From Linum tenue (taxonomy: Eukaryota > Streptophyta > Magnoliopsida > Malpighiales > Linaceae), in contig CAMGYJ010000007.1 of the NCBI GenBank assembly GCA_946122785.1, positions 5,038,909-5,102,908 on the forward strand: a stretch of DNA of 64,000 bases, in the 5' to 3' direction. The notes beneath the pieces were generated by a model. The model was not told where the DNA came from. It made no database searches and saw only the letters and a list, made by a program, of their open reading frames with translations. Below, in pieces: positions 54,327 through 64,000 of this stretch. The translations under genes and the position numbers were made by a program. Numbering within the stretch: position 1 is the stretch's first letter; each line of letters opens with the position of its first letter.

Positions 54327-54823
54327 TTTGATTTGGGTAGTTTATAGGGAAAGCTTTGATTTGATTCTTTGCATATTAAAGGTTTTAGAGGGTATTTATG
54401 GGGGAACTGAAAAAAAAGGGGGCTTTCTGCTCTGAAACGAAATTGGCTGGCTCCGGCCGGCGGCCGGCCGGAAATGGATATTCCCAATTGCCGAGTGACC
54501 GTTTCCGTGGCAATGAGCCGGTAGACTGCAGATGCGATAGTCGACTCGGACAAATAGTGAGCATGGTCGTCGTATTCGGTAATTCCGATTATGCATTATA
54601 GGCTGTTTTGTTTTGAGTACAGGCGGGTATAAATATAATCGCGCAGGTAATTCCGATCAATTCTTATATTATTATTTTTTTAATAAATTGTTTATATTTT
54701 TAATGAGAAAACACGGGGGGAAATATTTCATAAATGAAAAATAAAAATGGAAGATAGATTAATTGAGTCTAATCAGTTGAAATACGAAGTCTTGTACTTA
54801 TCTAAAGTATCGTGGATGATATG

Positions 54824-55300
54824 TAGGAATAGCAATGGGGCAGGTCCGGGGCGGGTTTCTTGGTACCCAAACCCGCCCCGTGGCAGGTCGGGTTCAGGTC
54901 GGGTAATTTATTACGGGTCACGGGTCGGGGCAGGTCGACCCAATGGGTAAGCAATTTATATAAAAAATATTAGAAATGTTCGTTATTTTTATTATAAGAC
55001 CATGGAAACAAACAATATTATGATAAATATAGTTAAATTATTGGAGAAATTGAGATTTTCACTAATTTACAACTTTATTGCAGCTAAAATTTGATTTAGT
55101 AAAAGGAAAATCCTAAGTAATTTGACTAAAATTAAGTGTAATTTAGGCAAGAACGGGTCGAGAATGGGGCGGGTCATGGCAGGTCGGGTCTATGAGAGTA
55201 CCCATGCCCGCCCCGCCCCACCTACGGGGTGGGTCGGACCCGCCCCAAAACAGGTCAAACAGGTCGGGTAAAACGGTTCAGGTCGAAATTGCCATCCCTA
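54824..55300. mobile_element. hAT-like MITE (477 bp) with perfect 8-bp target duplication
   Basis: The ends TAGGAATAGCAATGG and AAATTGCCATCCCTA are imperfect inverses of the TAGGGATGGCAAT type. Subterminal regions are dense in GGCGGG / CCCGCCCC and CGGGTC words in both orientations around an AT-rich core. ATGATATG is directly repeated at 54816-54823 and 55301-55308, the 8-bp duplication expected for hAT. It has the same architecture as 18149-18695. Confidence 0.85.
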
Positions 55301-55596
55301 ATGATATGTGAGTTAATATAGGCAAATTTGGACAGATAAAAATACATATTGAGATAGACCAAGATAGAAAAGAGTAAAAAATTAAGCGAAATGGGGAAAA
55401 GTTTGATCATATTAAAACAACACAAAAAAATTGGGTAAAAAAATTGTCACTTAACAAGTCAACATCGGATTAATTGCAAGTTTGGTCACTCGAATTGTTG
55501 TAAAATTTCACGTTTGGTCACTCGAATTGGTTTATTCCATTCGTAGTCACTTAAATTAGTTGAACAGTCCAAGTTTGGTCACTCTCCGTTAACCTC

Positions 55597-56134
55597 TGTT
55601 TTCAGAACCGGACCGGAAGTTGAACCGGAAAAGTTAGTGGTTTAGGGTTCACCGTTACAAAATCGTTGGTGAACCGTTAATGATATATAACATATAAGAC
55701 TTGTACATTACACTAATTTAAAAATGAAATTATCATTGACCATAAACAAGTTTAAATTCATATCATCACGAAAATATCTAATAAATCATTCCAACCATCC
55801 CACAAAAGAAACCACATTTTTTAATTCAAATTAAAAATTACGGTTCTAGTTGGTAGTAGACAATGTAAAATCGACAATAAGATTGAGGAAGCATATATAA
55901 AATTAAGAATTATGATTTGATGGTCTTAGTTTATGTTAAAATATTCTTTTTATGTTAAAATAGTGAACTAGTGGACCAGTTAAACCGTGGCGGTTCATCT
56001 GATTTTATGTTGAATCGTGAAAAACCGTTTGGTCTATCAATAACCATTCAAACAATGAACTGGACCGCTATCGTAACGGGTTTGACGGTTCTACTGGTCC
56101 GGCCGTTGATCCGGTTCGATTCTTATAACAAGGT
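55597..56134. mobile_element. MITE nested in the left repeat of the PP2-B Pack-MULE (538 bp)
   Basis: The insertion is defined by the host element: its inverted repeat is cut at CGTTAACCTC (55587-55596) and continues after a second copy of the same ten bases at 56135-56144. The insert starts TGTTTTCAGAACCGGACCGG and ends with CCGGTTCGATTCTTATAACA plus AGGT, with CCGG-rich subterminal parts in both orientations and an AT-rich centre. Superfamily is uncertain. It is younger than the element it entered. Confidence 0.7.
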
Positions 56135-56236
56135 CGTTAACCTCCGTCAGACTCCGTTAGTGTCGTCAGTTAACAGCTGATGTGGCTAACAGAGATGCCT
56201 AGTCAACCAATTTTTTCAAAAAAAAAAATCTATTTG

Positions 56237-57041
56237 TCACTTTATTATAACCCAGACACATAAGATACCCGGACCAAATCGAACCCGTGACCCATCCACC
56301 CTTCTTCTTCTTCCTCTATACCTTGCTTCCGCCGCCGCCGCCGGAGGGATTTCCCCTCGATCTCCCTGCTGCAGCCCCTGCCGCCGGATCCAGATTCGTG
56401 ACAGATTCCTTGCCCGGGGCTTCGTCATCCACAAACCCAACCCGCGAATTTCACGGGTTTGCCCCGCGAACCCGATGTGCCCACCCATCAATTTGAACAC
56501 CAGGTAGGCCACGTACGTGGTTCCCGGCGATAGCATCCGGGTCTGGATCTTGGCACGGATTTCCAACCACCACACGAGTTCGAGCGCTGCCAGTTCCCCT
56601 TCAGCGAACCTTGAATTCGCGTCCGTCTCCCACCTCCAGTACGCGGGAGTGTCGCCCCATGTGATCGCCAGATCCCTGGCTTCCACCATTATCGATATCT
56701 TCCCCCTCCCTGCCTCCACCACCCAACTCTACAACAACAGACATATTAAACCGGCGAACCAACCAACCAATAAATTGAAGTTGAATTGCCCTAAAGAACA
56801 ACCTAGACATGGATTGGAAGACTAATTGATAGATATTAATTGTTGACAAGGGAGGTCGGGGTAATCGAGTATCTGACCTTTTTGCCTTGGTCGAGCAGAA
56901 TTGGCTGCTGGCATAGTCGGCGAAAGAGGAGCTGCTTGGAGACGAAAGTCGAGAGAAGAGATGGATCTTGCCGTAATCGTCGCCCTTGTTGGAGTCGTGT
57001 TGAGAGAAGATGAGGGAGGGAGATGGAGGAAACAGAGCCAT
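56237..57041 (-). pseudogene. captured PP2-B (F-box / phloem protein 2-like) fragment
   Basis: Read right to left, one part encodes SKQLLFRRLCQQPILLDQGK (about 56895-56960), the segment before the PP2 domain in F-box PP2-B proteins, and ends at an intron donor (AAG|GTCAG). After about 0.2 kb the PP2 domain itself begins: ISIMVEARDLAITWGDTPAY, WRW, then ALELVWWLEIRAKIQTRMLS and PGTTYVAYLVFKL (56450-56722). Exon-intron structure is kept, so genomic DNA was captured. The upstream ATG frame at 57041 is not the frame of the SKQLLF segment, and the C-terminal part ends in unrelated Arg/Gly-rich sequence. It is a fragment without the F-box. Confidence 0.75.
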
Positions 57042-57458
57042 GGCGGAAGGTAGATTATAAGCAGAAGGCAGATGAGGCAGATTTTTCTGGGTGGGCTAAT
57101 GGTTTTTTTTAAGGTTGGGTGGGTTGGGTTGGGTTGTGTATATATGAGGTGTCAGGTTTTTCTGACGTGGCGGGTCAATTTCTGTTTTTTCCTGGGTTAA
57201 AATTGGGTGACTAGACATCTTTGATAGACACGTAAGCAATTAACTGACGACACTAACGGAGTTTGACGGAGGTTAACGGAGAATGACCGAACTTGGACTG
57301 TTCAACTAATTTAAGTGACTACGAATGGAATAAACCAATTCAAGTGATCAAACGTGAAATTTTGTAGCACTTCGAGTGACCAATTTTGCAATTTTGCCAG
57401 TCAACATCGGTTATCATCTGCTTATACCGTTTAAGGTCAAGGGGATAAAAACTGGAGA

Positions 57459-57535
57459 AGCCCAATTGATTACACCCAGAAGCCCAATCTTCGGCAAAAT
57501 ATGAACGACGCGATGGGCCTAAAACCCTGAGAAAA
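57459..57535 (+). promoter_or_regulatory. UTP7 promoter: site II elements and telo-box
   Basis: AGCCCAA (57459 and about 57480), TGGGCCT (57514) and AAAACCCTGAGAAAACCTCT (57521) lie in order. The last word is nearly identical to that before NEP1 (AAAACCCTGACAAAACCTCT). This is the co-regulation signature of plant ribosome-biogenesis genes. Confidence 0.6.
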
Positions 57536-58364
57536 CCTCTCTTCGTTGAGGACTTTCTGCCGCAACGCTGAAGGGATTTCCTTCCGCCTCTCTGTTCGTC
57601 TCCGATCGACATTCTTCCCCGTAGCTCTCTCATTTTGTCATATACAGGTAACGTCATCCAACTTTTTGAAAGAGTAACCCTAACCCTAATTCTATCACTA
57701 TCAGAACAGCCTCATCTAGCTTGCTAGTTCCTTTTTTGCTTTCAGCCGTTCCCTGCTCTTCTCAGTGGAGTTGGAGACCGGGGCAAGTTGGTGTGGTGCG
57801 GTTTTGGGCTTGGAGCTGTCTGTGTTTCTGCTCTCATCTCGCTCGAATATCCAAAAGATTACACTCGTGAAGTTGCAACGTTTGCTGCTTGTGGTTTCGA
57901 CTTTTCTTCTGGTAAGGACTATTCATCGTCTACTCCTTTCAAGCAAAAGAAAGAATGAATAGAAAAATTGGAAGGCTGCAACTTGGGAATAATGTCACTG
58001 CATTCGGTAGTTAGACCAATTTGTGTTAACCAGCTTCTTTCGTGGCCTGTTCATACTTGGGAGATAGATTAGTCATGGTTGGTTGTGCCTGGCATTTCTA
58101 ATGGGTTTTCTAATGCTTCCTGAACTGGTTTTGGGTGGAGGGCAATAATGGTTCACTGTTGCTTACAGCTTGTTTCGTTGTTCCTTCTCCTTTTTGCTGG
58201 TTCTGTTATCATTGTTTATTACAAGTTTTTCAGTGCAGCACTCTGATGTTTCTGTTTCCTTGCTTTGGTTGAATCGGATCTCCCTTGCTTCTCTTAATTT
58301 GAAACTTTATTTTCTACCTTCTGCTGTTTTTAGATTTATTTTCATCTTGACTGCTAGTAGCAAG

Positions 58365-61300
58365 ATGGGTTTGGAAGAAGAAACTGGTGGCTCGGCAAAG
58401 GATGTGCCTCCTACGGAACAGGTATCTATGAACACGAAATGTCACTTCCTAGGAAAGCCTGTTATCTGCTGTGAGGTATCTATTCACAGTCAAGAGGATT
58501 TGCTCATAATGGGGGTTACATCTTTCTTCTGTTATATTCTGAGTCTTACTTATCATGACACTGCAGTTTTCTCGTTGGAAGTTATGAGCATTAGCCAATT
58601 GTCGTAGGTAGCAAAATGAACGAGAGAAAATTGTAGAAAAATTAGGTGTTATTATTGCATATAGCTATACAAGTCTGTTGAAGCCACTCGTCTGAATCTA
58701 CCATCATTGCTGTATTGTGGTACTAAAGTATGTAAATGTTTGATAGCCTTGAGCTAGAACTGATTGAAATTTGTTATTATTGATTGCAGGAATTATCTGC
58801 AGAGTTTGATACGACATTGCAGAAGTATCTTAGAGGAGAGGGTGCTGATCTTGAGGTATCCACTTGTGATTCAGATTGTTTTATTTGCCAGCGTCGTGCT
58901 TGCTATATAATATTGATTCTTCTTACTTTGCAGGCTTTAAAAGATAAAAAGTTGAAAGGCCAGCTTACCGTTAGAGAAAAATTATATGGAAACTCTGCAA
59001 AAGCTGCCGCGAAGTTCGAAAAGGTCAGTCTCGACACTAGTCTGTCACTTCTCTGTTCCAGCTAATAACTTAGGTATGCGATGGTCTCCTTTGATTCCCA
59101 ATAGACTTAAATCAATCAACTGATCTGCCTGCATTATAAAAAAAAATCAATCAACTGATCTGCCTGTCAGAATAAAGGCAGAATGAAGTACATGTTTGTA
59201 GTTTGGTTCTAGATATGTTAGGGTTGGAATTCCTCTCTAAGTTTGAAGGTTTGGTTACTGTTGAATGATTGCTTTCCTACTTCTCTGCCTCAGATCAAAC
59301 AAAGTCCTAAATGGATTTCTTAGGATGAAGCAAGATATATGCTGTTCTCTTCTGCTCATATATTTTGTCAATGATGTTCCTAACATGCTGTTATCAGTAA
59401 TCATGGTGAAACTGTGTTCTCGCTTCACTCACTCAATTCAAGCAATTCATCTTGCTTATGTGAATTTGGTAGATGGAAAAATGCAGCTCTTATTTCAACC
59501 ATGTCAACATTTTGTTTTTTGTCAGTGGCTTATGCCAAGTGAGGGTGGCTATCTGGAGGCTGAAGGTATAGAAAAGACATGGAGGATCAAACAGGATCAG
59601 ATTACTCGTGAAGTTGATATTTTAAGCTCAAGGAATCAATATGATATAGTGTTGAAAGGTTTGTTTATAATGGCCTTTCCACTTAGAACATTGATATTCA
59701 CAATATCCCTTTTCCACTTTCATCCAAAATCTTCTCTGCAATTTTCTTCTTACCTGTGTGATCTAGTGGCACCTTGCTGTCATTTTTGAGCCTCCTCTTG
59801 GATTCCCCTAATAGCGCTTTAGATGAATAGTACGTTAGGTGACAGAAACATGAATTAAGTTAATGGATTGTATGAGTTTGTATTTGTAAGCTCTGCTACT
59901 TCTGCAATTTGCCCGCCGCTCTTCTGGCTGTTAACTCAGTGCAGTACTTGATGCCTTCACCCGGAGTAATTATCTGATTGACAATATTGTGATGTGCAGA
60001 TCTTGGCCCCTACACTCTGGATTTCACCCCTAGTGGTCGATACATGGCGACTGCGGGACGTAAGGGGCATGTGGCTATTGTAGACATGAAGAGTATGGAG
60101 CTAATTAGAGAGATGCAGGTACTGTTGTGCTGCCTCATAATGGCCTGTTACTGTATCCCAAACTAGTCACTTTGTTCAGAATTAATACTGGATGCCTAAG
60201 CACTTATTAACTTTCTTTACCCTCTGTGACAAAAGTTTTGTGTATCAACTTACAATTTCAGAAAGAAAAAAGATTCAGTGTTCAAGTTTGCTTTATCTAG
60301 TCAGACTTTTGAACACTCAAATCTAGCTTGCTTACTAAAATCAAATAGCATATACTTCTTCTGGTAATAATAAATTTCTGCACTTTCAGGTAAAAGAAAC
60401 AGTGCGAGATATCGTGTTTTTGCACAATGAGACATTCTTTGCAGTTGCACAGAAAAAGTATGTACCCTCTCTTGTTGCATATACTATTGACAGTAACATG
60501 TATTTGTCTATTCTTGTTAACGCTCAGAGGATTATTCACCATTGAACTGGAATAATCTGGTCTTATCATGCTATATGATTAGTAATGCCGCCTCTGGTCT
60601 TCCGGTATCAGGCATGCACCTGTTCATACTTATGTTTTGTTGGATCTTATATAACACAAGTGGGAATTAGCATGCTTAGTACTTGAAAATTGTAATGAAA
60701 CACTGTCCTCCTTGTATCAAGCTTCTTCAATTTCCACTTATGGATCCCTCATTCTCTTGTGCTACTCTGTGATATTAGTTCATTGTGTCTGGCATGCCAA
60801 TGCTGTTTCAGTACGCTGTTAACTCCACATGTCAGACTCCCTTGTAGAAAGGAGATGTCTAAGATTCTATCCTTTTTCAGGTACCCATACATTTATAACC
60901 GGGATGGAATTGAGCTTCATTGTTTGAAGGTCAGTAACACTTCTTGCTGATGGCTTCCATCAAGTTTATGTTGAAATGCTGGCCGTATCCTTAATATCAT
61001 AGGAAGGCAACTGATTTCAGTTCTGAACTTCTGATCGTCAGTTCATAATTATTTATTGCGTCATTATATTTTTCTTTTTTTATTTGTTATTTCCCCCTAC
61101 ATAAGTAACCCCCCTTGACTCTTGAGTTCTGCGTCTTGCAAAATAATGGATTGAAGCTATTCACATCTTTAAATAGAATCGGTTTCCAAGATGCAGCAGA
61201 ATGTAACTTGGCTTCTTTGTGTCCAGGAACATGGAGCAGTGTCACGGCTACAGTTCTTGAAGAACCATTTCCTCTTAGCAACAGTAAATAAATTTGGACA

Positions 61301-62258
61301 ACTCCGTTACCAAGATGTTACCACCGGTGAGATGATAGGTAACTTCCGTACGGGATTGGGACGTACCGAGACGATGCAGGTCAACCCTTTCAATGGTGTC
61401 ATTGCAGTTGGTCACTCTGGTGGTACGGTAAGCATGTGGAAGCCCACCAGTGCTGCTCCCTTAGTCAAGATGCTCTGCCATCACGGTCCTATTTCAGCCC
61501 TAGCATTCCACCCGAATGGCCAACTCATGGCGACCTGTGGAAGAGAAAAGAAGATCAAAATTTGGGACTTGAGGAAATTCGAAGTGGTTCAAACAATACC
61601 TGGGCACCATGCTAAGACCTTGGATTTCAGTCAGAAAGGTTTACTAGCTGCAGGAACTGGCTCATATGCTCAGGTCTTAGGCGATTTCTCAGGATCCCAG
61701 AACTACAGTCGTTACATGGGTCATTCAATTGCTAAAGGGTACCAGATTGGAAAAGTATCTTTCCGGCCTTATGAAGATGTCCTGGTGATGGGCCACTCCA
61801 TGGGATGGTCATCTATCCTCATCCCAGGTTCAGGTGAACCGAACTTCGATACTTGGGTTGCCAACCCGTTTGAAACTAGTAAACAACGAAGAGAGAAGGA
61901 GATCCACACTCTACTCGACAAGCTCCCACCGGAGACGATCATGTTGGATCCTTCCAAGATTGGTACAGTAAGGCCATACAAGAAGAGGGAGAAGCCCACG
62001 AAGGAGGAGATGGAGGCGGAGAAGGAGGCTGCAGTTGAAGCGGTCAAAGACATTGCTTTGAAGAAGAAGACCAAAGGTAGGAATAAGACAAGCAAGAGGG
62101 TGATGAAGAGAAAGGTGCTGATTGACAAAGCTAAGAAGCCTTTCATTGAGAAGGAAATGCAGGAGGCAGGTAAACTTGCAGGGAAGCGAAAACTCGGCGA
62201 GGAAACTGAACTGCCTGCGTCTCTGAAGAGATTCGTGCGCAAGAAGGCTGCAGTGTAG
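58365..62258 (+). CDS. UTP7: UTP7/WDR46 small-subunit processome WD40 protein
   Basis: UTP7 is a nucleolar WD-repeat scaffold of the SSU processome, needed for early 18S rRNA processing. Eight exons (58365-58421, 58790-58855, 58934-59023, 59526-59658, 60000-60118, 60390-60457, 60881-60929, 61227-62258) join in frame to 537 residues, the family size. Start MGLEEETGGSAKDVPPTEQ at 58365. Landmarks: SAEFDTTLQKYLRGEGADLE, WRIKQDQITREVDILSSRNQ, LDFTPSGRYMATAGRKGHVA, the WD part HGPISALAFHPNGQLMATCG with IKIWDLRKF, and the UTP7 C-terminal motif ANPFETSKQRREKEIHTLLD followed by PPETIMLDPSKIGTV. The tail is Lys-rich, nucleolar in type. A leader of about 0.8 kb with a probable intron follows the site II/telo-box promoter. 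Confidence 0.94.
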
Positions 62259-62442
62259 TAGCCTATCCTAATAGGTGTTTTTCTGTTAAATTCTTCCCGC
62301 ACAGGGTTTCGCTAATCGCTCTAATCTCCCCCAAAATTTTGTTTTGTGATGATGATAGGTACTCAAATGTATCCATTAATGTATCATATTGCATTATCTA
62401 CTCTTGTTGGGTTTCAAATAACATCAGACATTTCTAATTTCT
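62259..62442. other. short region between UTP7 and the duplicated DYW tail
   Basis: Probably the UTP7 3' untranslated region. Nothing else is recognised. Confidence 0.35.
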
Positions 62443-62533
62443 CATACTCTGTTGTTGAAATGATGAAACCTATGCATGTCGCGAATAATGATCTCCCTTC
62501 CTGTTGCCAGAGTAATGTACTTCGTCACACTAT
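62443..62533 (-). repeat. duplicated DYW-tail segment downstream of the PPR gene
   Basis: It matches 62572-62662 at a constant offset of 129 bases. On the minus strand it reads TKYITLATGREIIIRDMHRF, then HHFNNRV and a stop, a diverged copy of the last part of the DYW domain. It lies past the DYW stop (62550-62552), so it is an untranslated relic of a local tandem duplication. Confidence 0.85.
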
Positions 62534-62549
62534 CAGTCGGTTAGAGAGG

Positions 62550-64000
62550 TCACCAGTAGTCACCACAGGAACATAATCCATTCTTGAAATGGTGAAACCT
62601 ATGCATGTCGCGGACTATGATCTCCCTTTCTGTTACCAGAGAAATGTACTTCGTCGCACTATGACAATCCCCACAAACTCTCAGGTTCTTCCTGATGTGG
62701 ATCGTTGTGCCCCGGGTTGTTTTAGGAGCCCAAAGGCAATTGCCAACTTCTCACTGTGAGTGTTCAGTAACTGCTCCTTCACGTGATCTTCGACGTCATG
62801 GATTGAATTGGTCTCGGGCACGTAACCAGCAGCTTTGATATTGCCAACCAGTTTCGCAAGGAAAGCATAGATTTTTCTGGACTGTGGATGCTCCGTACTC
62901 CCCGAATAGAAACTGTGTACTTCATTCCTCAGCTCCACCAAACTGCACCCTGGAGTTTTCTGCAGCCCTTTCTTCTGCATCATTCCTCTCACTTCAGCTA
63001 GTTTCTTCCACATTGACGTAGAGGCGTAAATGTTAGCTAGAAGCACATGGTAGCCACCTTCTTCTGGGTTCAATTCAAACAGTTTTTCGGCAGCTTTCTC
63101 AGCATAATCGACGCTCTTGTGAATCTTGCAAGCTCCCAACATTGCTCCATAAACTGAAATCTCTGGCTCAACAGGCATCTTTTTGATGAAGTCCCACGCA
63201 TCATGTAGCCGGCCAGCTCGACCAAGAAGATCAACGGCAGCTCCATAGTGGTCCATTGCAGGCTCTAGACTATAATCTTTCTTCATGCTATTGAAAAACT
63301 GCATACCTTCATCCACCAGACCTGAGTGGCTGCAAGCTGATAGAACACATAGGAAGGTTATGTGATTTGGCTTGACATCTCCCTTCTGCATATCCATTAA
63401 CAATTTTACAGCAGCACGCCCATGTCCATGGACCCCATACCCATCTATCATGGAATTCCAAGTTATCACGTGCCTTGCGTTCATCATGTCAAAGAGTCTT
63501 CTCGCGGTATGAATAGCTCCACATTTGGCATACATGTCCACTAGAGCTGTCATCACAAACACATTTTTGTCCAGAAACCGTCTTATGACAAGTCCATGTA
63601 TCCACTTTGCTTGTCGCGGAATCGACAACTCTGCAAGAGCGGGAATAACACTCACCATTGTGAATGAATCCGGCTTTATGTTCTGTGACTGCATTTGGCA
63701 GAAAGAGTTTAAAGCCTCGTTGACACATCCATTCTGGGCATAACCTAGTATCATAGCATTCCATGACACCAATGTTTTATTTTTCAACTTCGCGAACACG
63801 TCAGAAGCAAGGTCGACCCTCTTGCACTTGGAATACATGGAAATCAAGGAGTTCATGACAGAAACATCCGAACCAAGTTTCAATTCATTCACCAATCTGT
63901 GTACATATATCCCCAGCTCAAGGTTACCCGAATCAGCACAGGCATGTAGAGCTTGCATAACAGTGACATTAGTTGGTTGAACCCCTCCATCCATCATCCT
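62550..64000 (-). CDS. PLS-class PPR protein with E/E+/DYW, frameshifted, 5' part outside window
   Basis: PLS PPR proteins with a DYW domain are C-to-U RNA editing factors of plastids or mitochondria. The frame enters from the right edge and shows L, S and P repeats ([78 protein letters not shown]). The E/E+ region ([51 protein letters not shown]) and the DYW start with the zinc-site [12 protein letters not shown] follow. Then the frame is lost near 62715 and stops at 62681. The lost half is intact one frame over ([42 protein letters not shown], stop 62550). As written, the protein lacks the CxxC zinc ligands and so the deaminase activity. Confidence 0.85.

Larger units (their letters stand above)
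55467..57398. mobile_element. Pack-MULE-like element carrying a PP2-B gene fragment (1932 bp)
   Basis: Terminal inverted repeats of more than 130 bp: the left GGATTAATTGCAAG..TTGGTCACTCGAATTG and the inverse of the right end share TTTCACGTTTG, AATTGGTTTATTCCATTCG, AGTCACTTAAATTAGTTG and CTCCGTTAACCTC in order. A perfect 10-bp repeat AGTCAACATC flanks it at 55457-55466 and 57399-57408. The left repeat is interrupted by another insertion (55597-56134) and resumes at 56135 with CGTTAACCTCCGTCAG. Inside is a host-gene fragment (minus strand), with no transposase. The right end lies about 60 bp from the UTP7 promoter motifs. Confidence 0.82.

Noticed and set aside
56287..56825. Plus-strand frames inside the second Pack-MULE
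   Set aside because: The PP2 domain is clearly encoded on the opposite strand; these are antisense shadows.
61769..62302. Minus-strand frame of 177 codons with hydrophobic stretches
   Set aside because: It lies exactly antisense to the UTP7 last exon; the hydrophobic runs come from reversed Lys codons.

Overview
This window is nuclear DNA of a flowering plant, almost certainly a eudicot. The genes have many exons separated by AT-rich GT..AG introns. The families are plant-specific (PDR-type ABCG transporter, CSLA mannan synthase, DYW-class PPR, DUF3475/DUF668). LTR, LINE, MULE-like and hAT-like mobile DNA lies between and inside genes. I cannot name the species.

Layout, left to right. 1-1043: 5' LTR and broken gag of an LTR retrotransposon running off the left edge (minus). 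1477-7332: full-size ABCG/PDR transporter (minus). 8083-11375: enhancer-of-polycomb-like protein (minus). 12375-12705: palindromic MULE-type MITE. 13008-16790: CSLA glucomannan synthase (minus). 18149-18695: hAT-like MITE. 19417-21713: decayed copy of the ribosome-biogenesis gene CMSS1/CMS1 (minus). 24572-26353: DUF3475/DUF668 protein (plus). 28616-37428: myotubularin phosphoinositide phosphatase (plus). 38661-41340: trihelix DNA-binding domain fused to a bacterial-type UMP kinase (minus). 42270-44321: small one-span membrane protein gene with two possible first exons (minus). 44641-45938: truncated LINE. 46436-47954: Pack-MULE carrying a fragment of the brassinosteroid P450 gene DWF4. 48668-50160: NEP1/EMG1 18S rRNA methyltransferase (plus). 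50817-53076: mRNA cap guanine-N7 methyltransferase-like gene (minus). 53982-54326: small secreted protein (minus). 54824-55300: hAT-like MITE. 55467-57398: second Pack-MULE-like element carrying a PP2-B (F-box/phloem protein 2) fragment, with another element nested in it. 58365-62258: UTP7/WDR46 (plus). 62550-64000: PLS-DYW PPR gene cut by the right edge and frameshifted in its DYW domain (minus).

Functionally the genes are mostly unrelated housekeeping and signalling genes. There is a recurrent theme of small-subunit ribosome biogenesis: NEP1, UTP7 and the CMSS1 relic. NEP1 and UTP7 share a promoter plan of GGCCCA/GCCCAA site II elements followed by an AAACCCT telo-box. The two Pack-MULE-like elements sit directly in front of exactly these two promoters. 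From memory, several genes match neighbours in paralogous Arabidopsis segments on chromosomes 3 and 5 (myotubularin, DUF668, UTP7, trihelix-UMP kinase, EPC-like), so this looks like an ancestral gene block loosened by transposons.

The most notable observations are the two gene-capturing elements with 10-bp target duplications, the alternative phase-compatible first exons at 43517-44321, the DYW frameshift with a duplicated tail, and the trihelix-kinase fusion. I see no tRNA, rRNA or CRISPR structure. All exon boundaries are read by eye from splice consensus and family alignment.
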